DNA of 64,000 nucleotides from Ochrobactrum quorumnocens (GTDB taxonomy: Bacteria > Pseudomonadota > Alphaproteobacteria > Rhizobiales > Rhizobiaceae): contig NZ_CP022603.1 in the NCBI RefSeq assembly GCF_002278035.1, forward strand, positions 248,001 to 312,000, read 5' to 3'. Each line of letters begins with the position of its first letter. The first letter of the stretch is position 1. Shown here one piece after another: positions 8,849 to 16,345 of the stretch. The notes beneath the pieces are model-generated. The model was not told the origin of the DNA, ran no database searches, and saw nothing but the letters and a program-made list of their open reading frames with translations. Made by a program: the position numbers and the translations under genes.

Positions 8849-9703
8849 TTAAGACTGCTGCTCTGTGCCGACAGCGACAGCAAGCGTAATGGCAAGGCAC
8901 AGCGTTGCGGAAAGAGAACGGAAAGCACCGAAATCAACTTCAGAGACAAGTAGCGACTGGTTGGCAAATTTACTCATTGGGCTGACAATTGTGTCTGTTA
9001 TCGCAACGACGTCTATGCCTCGTTCACTCGCGTTTTCTGCCATGGCAATGGTTTCTGGCGAGTAGGGCGAGAACGAAATCGCGAGCAGCACATCGCCTTT
9101 GCGGATAGCGTGTTGGTTTTCCAGCTTGCCAACGGTACTGTGAAGCATTGCCGGAACCTGCATCTTTTCAAGCGCATAGGCCAGATAGCTCGCAACCGGA
9201 AATGCGCGACGAACACCAATAATATGGATGGTTTCGGCATTCGCCAGCAGTTTGACGGCCTTTTCAAGCGCGTCGGGTTCAATCGTCTTCAGAAGGCCTT
9301 CAAGCGATGTGCGTCCGGCTTCTGCGAATTCGGCCAACAAGGCAGGGGCGCTGCCCGCTGCTGTTTCGCGTAAATGCTCAAGGCGCGTGGAATAATCGGG
9401 CCAACCGCCAGCATAGGAGTCGCGAAAAAGTTTCTGCATTTCCGAAAAGCCGGAAAAGCCCAATATCTGACAAAAGCGCATGAAGGCCGAACTTTGAACG
9501 CCTGCACCTTCTGCCATTTCCGCGACCGTCGAGACAGCGATACGGTCCTGATTGGCAGCAACAAAATCGGCGCATTGTTTGAGACGTTTTGGCAATCGGT
9601 CAGCCACTTCGAGCAGTCTCGCTTCAAATTCTTTGACATTCGTCGGGGCTGGCACACTGGCGGAAGTATCGGCTTGTGCTGCAACAGCTTGTTCGGGGTC
9701 CAT
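8849..9703 (-). CDS. iolR: RpiR-family regulator of inositol catabolism
   Basis: This regulator has an N-terminal helix-turn-helix (the VSTVAEMAEGAGVQSSAF region, then FMRFCQILGFSGFSEMQK) and a C-terminal SIS sugar-phosphate-binding domain (ETIHIIGVRRAF, later VLLAISFSPYS and VVAITDT). About 284 residues follow the preferred ATG at 9703, which has AAGGA six bases upstream; an ATG at 9709 is also possible, and the longer frame to 9739 has no ribosome site. RpiR regulators usually repress until a phosphorylated sugar binds. Its place between iolC and divergent iolG, with matching half-sites on both sides, makes it the likely iol regulator. The name is by context. Confidence 0.85.
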   Translation of the reverse strand: MDPEQAVAAQADTSASVPAPTNVKEFEARLLEVADRLPKRLKQCADFVAANQDRIAVSTVAEMAEGAGVQSSAFMRFCQILGFSGFSEMQKLFRDSYAGGWPDYSTRLEHLRETAAGSAPALLAEFAEAGRTSLEGLLKTIEPDALEKAVKLLANAETIHIIGVRRAFPVASYLAYALEKMQVPAMLHSTVGKLENQHAIRKGDVLLAISFSPYSPETIAMAENASERGIDVVAITDTIVSPMSKFANQSLLVSEVDFGAFRSLSATLCLAITLAVAVGTEQQS

Positions 9704-9755
9704 TGCCATCCTTTCAGAAACGTTCTCTTGACATCCCATATATCACAATCTAGCA

Positions 9756-9776
9756 AAATAGAATAAATATTCCATT
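9756..9776. promoter_or_regulatory. Inverted repeat in the rpiR-iolG divergent region, putative IolR/RpiR operator
   Basis: AAATAGAA (9756-9763) faces TTCCATT (9770-9776) over a 6-bp spacer, which gives an AATRGAA dyad with one mismatch and an (A)GAA-N6-TTCC core. It matches the half-sites upstream of iolC. It is placed to control both iolG and the regulator's own gene. Confidence 0.6.
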
Positions 9777-9876
9777 GCGCTTTGCATCCGTGACATAATC
9801 AGGAAATGCGCAGAACGGAATAGAGAATCTGTTTTGTCGGTCAATCGTCGTTGGCCGTTTTGGGAGAATGAAGGCA

Positions 9877-10881
9877 ATGGTTACACGTCTTGCTCTGCTT
9901 GGCGCTGGTCGTATCGGAAAAGTACATGCGGGCGCAATCGCTTCCGACAAGAGGGCTCAACTGATTGCGGTGGCTGATGCCAATCAGGACGCAGCGCGTG
10001 CAATTGCCGATGCGGCTAGTGCGGAAGTTCGTACAATCGACGAGATTGAAAAGTCGACGGATGTGGACGCTGTGCTGATCTGCACGCCAACCAACACACA
10101 TGCTGATCTGATTGAACGTTTTTCGCGCGCCGGTAAGGCTGTTTTCTGCGAAAAGCCGATTGATCTCAATATCGAGCGCGTGCGGACTTGCCTCTGCGTC
10201 ATCAAGGAAACTGGCGGCAAGGTCATGCTTGGTTTTAATCGCCGTTTTGATCCGCATTTTGCCGCTGTCCGCAAGGCGATCAATGATGGCCGTATCGGCA
10301 AGGTCGAAATGGTGACAATCACCAGCCGCGATCCGGGTGCTCCGCCTGCGGAATATATCAAGGTATCGGGCGGCATCTTCCGCGACATGACCATCCATGA
10401 TTTTGACATGGCGCGTTTTCTGCTCGGCGAAGAAATTGCAACGGTGTCTGCGTCTGCTTCGGTTCTGGTGGACCCAAAGATCGGTGAACTCGGCGACTTT
10501 GACAGTGCCAGCGTCATCCTGACCACCGCGTCGGGTCGTCAGTGCGTGATTTCCAATTCGCGCCGTGCATCATATGGTTATGACCAGCGCATTGAAGTGC
10601 ATGGTTCGGAAGGCGCTGTCTCGGCTGAAAACCAGCGCCCTGTTTCCATCGAAATTGCTTCCAAGGCTGGTTATACGCGTCCACCGCTGCATGATTTCTT
10701 CATGACCCGCTACACGGAGGCTTATGCTGCAGAAATTGCAGCTTTCATTGATGCTATTGATAGTGGCAAGGCGCCGACGCCTTCGGCTGAAGATGGTTTG
10801 CAGGCTTTGGCGCTTGCGGAAGCAGCTCTTCTTTCTGTCAAAGAAGGTCGGACTGTGAAAGTTGCGGAAGTTCTGGCTTAA
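9877..10881 (+). CDS. iolG: Inositol 2-dehydrogenase
   Basis: IolG performs the first step of the pathway, NAD+-dependent oxidation of myo-inositol to 2-keto-myo-inositol. The product is about 334 residues, normal for the Gfo/Idh/MocA family. The Rossmann motif LLGAGRIGKVHA stands near the N-terminus, the CEKPIDL lysine motif near residue 95, and GGIFRDMTIHDFDMARF carries the catalytic His/Asp region. The ATG at 9877 is preferred because GGGAG lies 10 bases upstream; the ATG at 9868 is too close to it. It is divergent from rpiR and preceded by the putative operator. Confidence 0.93.
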   Translation: MVTRLALLGAGRIGKVHAGAIASDKRAQLIAVADANQDAARAIADAASAEVRTIDEIEKSTDVDAVLICTPTNTHADLIERFSRAGKAVFCEKPIDLNIERVRTCLCVIKETGGKVMLGFNRRFDPHFAAVRKAINDGRIGKVEMVTITSRDPGAPPAEYIKVSGGIFRDMTIHDFDMARFLLGEEIATVSASASVLVDPKIGELGDFDSASVILTTASGRQCVISNSRRASYGYDQRIEVHGSEGAVSAENQRPVSIEIASKAGYTRPPLHDFFMTRYTEAYAAEIAAFIDAIDSGKAPTPSAEDGLQALALAEAALLSVKEGRTVKVAEVLA

Positions 10882-10922
10882 GCATTCATTTTCATTTGCC
10901 TTTCTCTGCGATCGACTGCGAT

Positions 10923-12005
10923 ATGCGGAACATGGCTTATGAAATCGACAAGCTGCCGCTCGAAGAGTTTTTTGTGCCCGTGACGAATGCCACGGCTGCA
11001 CTGACGAGACTTGACGAGCGGCTTGCACGCTCTCCGATCCGCGATGGAATGCTTGAGCGCATGCATATGCATGATGCCGTTGCATCCATGTGGCTTGAGG
11101 GTGAACTGGTGCATCTCGAAGATCTCGTGCTGCATGATGCGCTCATGGACACGCGCACACCGAGCCACGCGCTGACGATTGCGCATTCCGTGTTGCGTTT
11201 GAGACGTCAGATTTTTGGCCGTGCACCGGGTTGGGCGTTGAGTCCGGCAGGTATGCAGCAGGTTCTCGGACGGAATATTGACGTTCGCAGCGAAGAAATG
11301 CGTGACTATAGTCAACTGGAAGACGATGAGAGCGATCCTCTTCTTGATGATGTAGATGCCTTACTGGCGCGTACCGACGCTCTGCTAAAAGGCATTGTCA
11401 AAGAGCAACCCAAACTACAGCCAGTTGACGCGGATTCACTTCTTTACGATGACGATTGGGATGGAGATGCCCGCCTGCAGGCGTGGCGCGATCTTTTTGC
11501 CAGAACGGCTCACTTCCCACCACTTTTACGCGCCGCACTGATGCATGACGCATGGTATTCACTCGAAGTGGTTCAGCGATCAAATTGGATCGGTCGGCTG
11601 CTTGCTGCCGCATATTTGCGCCAGGCGGGCATTGCTGCCCATCATTTGCCAGCGCTCAATATAGGTCTTCGCACAAAGAGGCCTGATGAACGGCGTTCAA
11701 CCAACCGATTGCTGCGGCTTAAGACTTTTTTTGATGCGGTAGAGGAGGCCGCGGAACTGAGCATGAAAGAACATGACCGTTTGATGCTTGCGCGTGAACA
11801 GATGCAGCGCAAGTTAAAAGGCCGGCGCTCCAATTCACGGTTGCCGCAACTTGTCGATATGATGATGCGCAGTCCACTGGTTTCAAGCCAGATGGTTGAG
11901 AAAGAACTGGAGATTACGCAGCAGGGCGCGCTGAAGCTGATTTCCGATCTCAACCTGCGGGAAATAACCGGACGCGGACGGTTTCGCGCCTGGGGCATTC
12001 TGTAA
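10923..12005 (+). CDS. DUF1612/HTH family protein (RHE_PE00001-like)
   Basis: About 360 residues. The N-terminal half contains a conserved block (DGMLERMHMHDAVASMWLEG, then ELVHLEDLVLHDALMDTRTPSH) that recalls the region before the Fic fold in Fic proteins. The C-terminal ~60 residues are a predicted helix-turn-helix (SPLVSSQMVEKELEITQQGA, then LKLISDLNLREITGRGRFRA). This composition is typical of the DUF1612 family common on rhizobial plasmids and chromids; the function is unknown and DNA binding is inferred. The start is uncertain (10923 or 10932), since neither ATG has a strong ribosome site. It follows iolG by 41 bp in the same direction, so readthrough from the iolG promoter is possible. 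Confidence 0.75.
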   Translation: MRNMAYEIDKLPLEEFFVPVTNATAALTRLDERLARSPIRDGMLERMHMHDAVASMWLEGELVHLEDLVLHDALMDTRTPSHALTIAHSVLRLRRQIFGRAPGWALSPAGMQQVLGRNIDVRSEEMRDYSQLEDDESDPLLDDVDALLARTDALLKGIVKEQPKLQPVDADSLLYDDDWDGDARLQAWRDLFARTAHFPPLLRAALMHDAWYSLEVVQRSNWIGRLLAAAYLRQAGIAAHHLPALNIGLRTKRPDERRSTNRLLRLKTFFDAVEEAAELSMKEHDRLMLAREQMQRKLKGRRSNSRLPQLVDMMMRSPLVSSQMVEKELEITQQGALKLISDLNLREITGRGRFRAWGIL

Positions 12006-12006
12006 T

Positions 12007-12909
12007 TTACTTCTTCATGCAGTGATTTCGCAGATGGGTGGCAAATAGCTGATATTCATTGCGCCGAGCGGCATTGGCACGCCATACCAAGGCAAGTGAG
12101 CGGAAATTATGCTGTCCCTCATAAGGCACGATGCTGATTTCGCTACCACGTGTAACCCCTGCCTTGATAGCGACCTCAGGTAAGAGCGTTACGCCCATGC
12201 CGAATTCCACCAGCTGTACCAGCGTCATGATGCTTGTTGCATGAACATCACCACCGGTATGTGTGGGTTTGGAACCGATGGCGGCCATCACGTGCTCACG
12301 CAGACAGTGGCCGGTTTCAAGCAAGAGAAACGGTTGATCCTGCAAGTCGCTGGCATCAATTCTATCGCGATTTGCAAGAGCGTGGTCTCTGCGCACAGCC
12401 AGGAAAAACGTGTCTTTGCCAATCTCTGCGACTTCAAAGTCGTCGAGATCATATGGATGGGCGACCAGCGCCACATCAAGCGTTCCCGAGCGAAGACTGT
12501 CGAGGAGAGTACGGGTCAAACCTTCACGAACACTCAGTTGCAGTTCGGGGAATGCCTGCGCGGTCCTGGGCAATACCTTTGGCAGCAGGAAAGGGGCAAT
12601 AGAGGGGATGACGCCCAGTCGAAGACGCGTGGTCAGCGGGCGTTCGGCCTGCTTTGCATGTTCCGGCAATTCTTCAATGGAAGCCACGATCTCGCGCGCG
12701 CGGTTGAGGAAATCTTCTCCGGCAGGCAGCAGTTGCATTCGCCGCCCGGTGCGATCAATCAGGGTAACGCCAATCTCGGCTTCCAGCGTCTGAATGGCCG
12801 CGCTTAAGGTGGATTGCGTGACACCAACCGCTTCGGCTGCACGCGAGAAAGAGCCCGCTTTGACAAGGGCTATAAAATAGTGGAGTTGACGAACACTGAT
12901 GTTGAGCAT
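12007..12909 (-). CDS. oxyR: LysR-family regulator, OxyR-like, lacking the resolving cysteine
   Basis: About 300 residues: an N-terminal LysR helix-turn-helix (LHYFIALVKAGSFSRAAEAV, then GVTQSTLSAAIQTLE) and a periplasmic-binding-type sensor domain. The OxyR signature GHCLREH is present with Cys202, the counterpart of E. coli Cys199. The counterpart of Cys208 (nine residues on) is Ile211. The only other cysteine is three residues from the end. It is divergent from ahpC, the classic OxyR target arrangement, so a peroxide sensor is likely, but the usual 199-208 disulfide cannot form. The start at 12909 (MLNISVRQ) fits the family N-terminus; a frame to 12936 is possible. Confidence 0.85.
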   Translation of the reverse strand: MLNISVRQLHYFIALVKAGSFSRAAEAVGVTQSTLSAAIQTLEAEIGVTLIDRTGRRMQLLPAGEDFLNRAREIVASIEELPEHAKQAERPLTTRLRLGVIPSIAPFLLPKVLPRTAQAFPELQLSVREGLTRTLLDSLRSGTLDVALVAHPYDLDDFEVAEIGKDTFFLAVRRDHALANRDRIDASDLQDQPFLLLETGHCLREHVMAAIGSKPTHTGGDVHATSIMTLVQLVEFGMGVTLLPEVAIKAGVTRGSEISIVPYEGQHNFRSLALVWRANAARRNEYQLFATHLRNHCMKK

Positions 12910-12935
12910 GGTCTTCAGTCTGAAACTTATCCTCA

Positions 12936-13000
12936 TCGTTAAAATCGATGGATTGGATCGTTTTAATCGCTTTGACCGATTGATTTAGAATGCCTATATA
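12936..13000. promoter_or_regulatory. oxyR-ahpC divergent control region
   Basis: This AT-rich segment has repeated ATCG blocks: CGTTAAAATCGAT near 12937-12949 and GATCGTTTTAATCG near 12956-12969 form an imperfect dyad. A TATATA stretch near 12995-13000 could belong to the ahpC promoter. The spacing suits a tetrameric LysR-type regulator serving both directions. I cannot match it with certainty to the published OxyR consensus. Confidence 0.4.
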
Positions 13001-13071
13001 TGACTCGCAAGCAGTTAGTTCTGAAACTTCTGAATTTTCTGCATAACAACGAATTTACAGGCAGGTATGAG

Positions 13072-13626
13072 ATGCTCGGTATCGGTGACAAGCTTCCTTC
13101 TTTCAAAGTAACTGGCGTTAAGCCTGGCTTCAACTTCCACGAAGAAAACGGCGTTTCGGCTTTTGAAGAAGTTACCGAAGCAAGCTTCGAAGGCAAATGG
13201 AAGGTCATCTTCTTCTACCCTAAGGACTTCACTTTTGTCTGCCCAACCGAAATCGCTGAATTCGCACGTCTGGCTTCGGATTTCGAAGACCGTGACGCAG
13301 TTGTTCTCGGTGGTTCGACCGACAACGAATTCGTGAAGCTCGCATGGCGCCGCGATCACAAGGACCTCGACAAGCTGCCAATCTGGTCGTTTGCTGACAC
13401 CAACGGTTCGCTGGTTGACGGCCTCGGCGTTCGTTCGCCAGATGGCGTTGCTTACCGCTACACCTTCGTCGTCGATCCGGACAACACGATCCAGCACGTT
13501 TATGCAACCAACCTCAATGTTGGTCGCGCTCCTAAGGACACGCTGCGCGTTCTCGACGCTCTGCAGACCGACGAGCTTTGCCCATGCAACCGCGAAGTCG
13601 GTGGCGAAACGCTCAAGGCTGCTTAA
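13072..13626 (+). CDS. ahpC: Alkyl hydroperoxide reductase AhpC (peroxiredoxin)
   Basis: This is a cytoplasmic 2-Cys peroxiredoxin of 184 residues. The peroxidatic Cys57 is in FVCPTE. The C-terminal resolving region carries Cys170 and Cys172 (ELCPCNREVGG), the CxC arrangement of mycobacterial-type AhpC, which is reduced by AhpD rather than AhpF. This agrees with ahpD immediately downstream. The ATG at 13072 gives the standard N-terminus (MLGIGDKLPSF) and has AGG upstream; a frame from 13000 would only add the leader. Expression is probably under the divergent OxyR-like regulator. Confidence 0.95.
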   Translation: MLGIGDKLPSFKVTGVKPGFNFHEENGVSAFEEVTEASFEGKWKVIFFYPKDFTFVCPTEIAEFARLASDFEDRDAVVLGGSTDNEFVKLAWRRDHKDLDKLPIWSFADTNGSLVDGLGVRSPDGVAYRYTFVVDPDNTIQHVYATNLNVGRAPKDTLRVLDALQTDELCPCNREVGGETLKAA

Positions 13627-13649
13627 CAAGCCTTAACGATCTGAGACAA

Positions 13650-13675
13650 GGCGGGTTAAGGCCCGCCTTTTGTTT
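13650..13675 (+). terminator. Terminator or attenuator between ahpC and ahpD
   Basis: GGCGGG (13650-13655), a 6-base loop, CCCGCC (13662-13667), then TTTTGTTT. This is a good intrinsic terminator inside the ahpCD pair, so ahpD is probably made at a lower level by readthrough. Confidence 0.8.
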
Positions 13676-13710
13676 ATCTAATACACATAATGACAAATAG
13701 TGAGGGTTCC

Positions 13711-14238
13711 ATGTCCATTGATGATCTGAAGTCAAAAATCCCGGATTTCGCCAAGGATGTTCGTCTCAACCTTTCTTCCATGGCGAGCGATGAAACGCTG
13801 ACGCCACAGCAGAAATACGGCCTGTTCATTGCCTGCGGTATTGCTTCGCGCAATGCGGATGTGCGCAAGGCGCTGGTTGCTGAAGCAGCTGGTAAGGTTG
13901 ATGCGAGTGTTGTGCAGGCTGCAAAGTCGGCTGCATCGATCATGGGCATGAACAATGTCTATTATCGCTTCGTGCACCTGGCCACCAACAAGGATTATCG
14001 CACCATGCCAGCCAAGCTGCGCATGAACGTTATCGGTAATCCAGGTGTGGACAAGGTCGATTTCGAACTGTGGTCTCTGGCCGTTTCGGCAATCAATGGC
14101 TGTGGCATGTGCATTGACGCGCATGAAGACGTATTGCGCAAAGCAAATGTGACAACCGAAGTGATCCAGACCGCCGCGCGTTTCGCGTCGATCATCCAGT
14201 CGGTTGCGATTGCTCTGGAAGCTGCTGATACCGAATAA
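13711..14238 (+). CDS. ahpD: Alkylhydroperoxidase AhpD
   Basis: AhpD is the dedicated reductant of this AhpC type, a dihydrolipoamide-dependent disulfide oxidoreductase. The 175-residue product has the active-site motif [10 protein letters not shown] with Cys131 and Cys134 and a histidine at 138, almost the same numbering as the mycobacterial protein. The ATG at 13711 is preceded by GAGGG; an in-frame ATG at 13690 has no such site. It lies 84 bp downstream of ahpC across a terminator-like hairpin. Confidence 0.93.
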   Translation: MSIDDLKSKIPDFAKDVRLNLSSMASDETLTPQQKYGLFIACGIASRNADVRKALVAEAAGKVDASVVQAAKSAASIMGMNNVYYRFVHLATNKDYRTMPAKLRMNVIGNPGVDKVDFELWSLAVSAINGCGMCIDAHEDVLRKANVTTEVIQTAARFASIIQSVAIALEAADTE

Positions 14239-14259
14239 GTTTGATTTGGTTCCAAAAGA

Positions 14260-14293
14260 AAAGCCCGCGTGGATCGCTCCACGCGGGCTTTTT
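14260..14293. terminator. Bidirectional terminator, ahpD / MHS transporter
   Basis: AAGCCCGCGTGGA (from 14261) pairs with TCCACGCGGGCTT across a short loop, followed by TTTTT. It sits between convergent genes and has A-rich and T-rich flanks suited to both directions. Confidence 0.85.
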
Positions 14294-14311
14294 ATCGGCG
14301 TTTAACGAGGC

Positions 14312-15592
14312 TTATTCACCGCGTTTGAACGAAATGAATGCAAAGCCGATCAATGAGACGACTGCGGCGGCAGACATGTAGTAGCCAACATAGTCGAAGC
14401 TATAGTGGGTTGCGAGCCACGTTGCGATATATGGAGCAACCGATGCGCCGAGAATACCTGCCAGATTGAAGGTAAGTGACGCGCCCGTATAGCGAACTGA
14501 GGTCGGGAATGGTTCAGCAAGAGCTGCGCCAATTGGACCATAGGTCAGTCCCATCAGGCCAAAACCGATAACGAGGAAGGCAAGAACGCCAACAGTTCCG
14601 CTGAGGAAGAGTGGAGCCATGATGAAGCCATACAGACCGATCAGGACTGTGACGATGATCATAACCGGGCGCATGCCGTATTTATCGGAAAGCAGTGCTG
14701 CAAGCGGGATGGTGAGGCCGAAGAAGATCACGCCAACCATCTGCAGAATAAGGAACTGTTCGCGGCTGTAGCCTAGCGCGCGCGTACCCCAGCCAAGTGA
14801 GAACACGGTCATGAGGTAGAACAGAACGAAAGTTGCAACAGCGCCGATGGTGCCGAGGAAAAGGCTCGCCTTATGTTTCTTGAACAGGGTTGCGACCGGA
14901 ACTTCGACGCGTTCAGCCTTATCTATCGCCTTCTGGAATTCTGGTGTTTCAGCGATCTTCAGACGAATGAAGAGGCCAACACCAACCAGAAGAGCACTGG
15001 CGATGAACGGAATACGCCAGCCAAAAGACATGAACTGTTCTTCAGTCAGCAGCTCAGCAAGGATCAGGAAGATGCCTGTTGCGAGAATGAAGCCGACAGG
15101 TGCGCCAAGCTGCGGGAACATGCCGTACCAAGTGCGCTTGCCTTCCGGCGCATTTTCAGTCGCGAGCAAAACAGCACCGCCCCATTCGCCACCAAGACCA
15201 AGGCCCTGACCCAGACGGCAGAGAGCAAGCAGCAGAGCTGCCCATACGCCGATGGATTCGTAAGTTGGCAGGAAGCCGATTGCGACTGTGGAAATACCCA
15301 TGGTCATGAGTGCTGCCACGAGCGTCGCCTTACGGCCGACCTTATCGCCGAAATGGCCAAACAGCGCGCCGCCGATAGGACGTGCGAAGAAGGCAATTGC
15401 GAATGTTGCCAGAGATTGGAGCAACGCGGAGTTGCCGTCACTTGCCGGGAAGAAAAGGTGCGGGAAAACGATTACCGCAGCGGTGGCATAAATATAAAAG
15501 TCAAAAAATTCGATTGTTGTGCCGATCATGCTCGCGGCCAAAACGCGGCGCGCAGAATTTTTCTTCGGAACAACTGCTTGAGCGACAGTCAT
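14312..15592 (-). CDS. MFS transporter, metabolite:H+ symporter (MHS) family
   Basis: A 426-residue inner-membrane protein with twelve predicted helices. The MHS subfamily signs are clear: IGTTIEFFDFYIYATAA in helix 1, FGHFGDKVGRK in the loop 2-3 motif, and LGLGGEWGGAVLLATENAPE in the helix 4-5 region. Relatives include ShiA, KgtP and ProP, which bring in organic acids or osmolytes with protons; the substrate cannot be told. It is a single gene convergent with ahpD. Confidence 0.9.
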   Translation of the reverse strand: MTVAQAVVPKKNSARRVLAASMIGTTIEFFDFYIYATAAVIVFPHLFFPASDGNSALLQSLATFAIAFFARPIGGALFGHFGDKVGRKATLVAALMTMGISTVAIGFLPTYESIGVWAALLLALCRLGQGLGLGGEWGGAVLLATENAPEGKRTWYGMFPQLGAPVGFILATGIFLILAELLTEEQFMSFGWRIPFIASALLVGVGLFIRLKIAETPEFQKAIDKAERVEVPVATLFKKHKASLFLGTIGAVATFVLFYLMTVFSLGWGTRALGYSREQFLILQMVGVIFFGLTIPLAALLSDKYGMRPVMIIVTVLIGLYGFIMAPLFLSGTVGVLAFLVIGFGLMGLTYGPIGAALAEPFPTSVRYTGASLTFNLAGILGASVAPYIATWLATHYSFDYVGYYMSAAAVVSLIGFAFISFKRGE

Positions 15593-15784
15593 TGATCCAT
15601 ATCCATATTTGTGGGCTGAACATTTTTGGGGGAAGCCCGAGATGCTGCCTTCTTAGTGCCTCAAAATACGAAACCGCAAGCTTAAAAGGGCTTCCGCGTA
15701 ATTTTCTGATTTCGATTGTGGTGTTTTCGAAACAATATGAATGTTTGAGCTGAATTCGAGCAAAAGAACTGAGGTCTTTTAATT

Positions 15785-15803
15785 GCCTTAAGGCAGCCTT
15801 AAG
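15785..15803. promoter_or_regulatory. Perfect inverted repeat upstream of the copper-block genes
   Basis: CTTAAGGC (15787-15794), one base, then GCCTTAAG (15796-15803). It is flanked by two copies of GCTGAATTC, near 15749 and 15803. It lies just before the small exported protein and oxidase genes and could bind a metal-responsive regulator. No regulator gene is adjacent. Confidence 0.4.
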
Positions 15804-15894
15804 CTGAATTCCGCAACTTGGAATCATAATGACTGCGCAGTCTTTCAGATACAGCATTATCGGCGTGAACTTTCGCAAACACTCTGTTTTGCGA

Positions 15895-16239
15895 ATGCCC
15901 TCTCGTATGCTGATTGCTCTATTCTCGCTGCTTTTTCTGGTTTCGACGCAACTTTGTTATGCCATGGCGCACGATCTTCCGCAGATCGCAACAGTCACCG
16001 ACTGCCACTCGATTGTAAAAGTCGAAAAGCATGGTGGCGGGCATTCAGCTCCGAGCGATCACAGCAAGAAGGCATCTTCCGCCTGTGTAATGATGAGCTG
16101 TGGCGGGATTATACAGCTTACCTCTGAGTTTGCTCTGTTTACGCCGGATCATGAATTCGGGCTTCCACCGCGCGTTGCCGCATTGAATAGCAGCGATCCA
16201 TTTGGCGTGTTACGCCCTCCAATATCTTACCAGATCTAA
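15895..16239 (+). CDS. Small exported protein with His/Cys cluster upstream of the multicopper oxidase
   Basis: About 114 residues. A signal peptide (MLIALFSLLFLVSTQLCYA) is followed by a polar region with HGGGHSAPSDHSKK and then ACVMMSCGG, a set of His, Cys and Met residues that could bind copper. No named family was recognised; it recalls short metal-related exported proteins such as those with DUF2946-like features. It lies 106 bp upstream of the oxidase in the same direction. The start is uncertain: the frame is open back to 15829 and no ribosome site is clear, so the choice rests on the signal peptide. A periplasmic copper-handling role is inferred from context only. Confidence 0.6.
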   Translation: MPSRMLIALFSLLFLVSTQLCYAMAHDLPQIATVTDCHSIVKVEKHGGGHSAPSDHSKKASSACVMMSCGGIIQLTSEFALFTPDHEFGLPPRVAALNSSDPFGVLRPPISYQI

Positions 16240-16345
16240 TCCTCTGAAACGCTGCCACCTCTCGGCAGCAATAAGCGCATTCCCAATTCGTGAAGCGATT
16301 TGGGACACGATGCGCGTTGATCGAGATATTATCTGGAGAATAATC

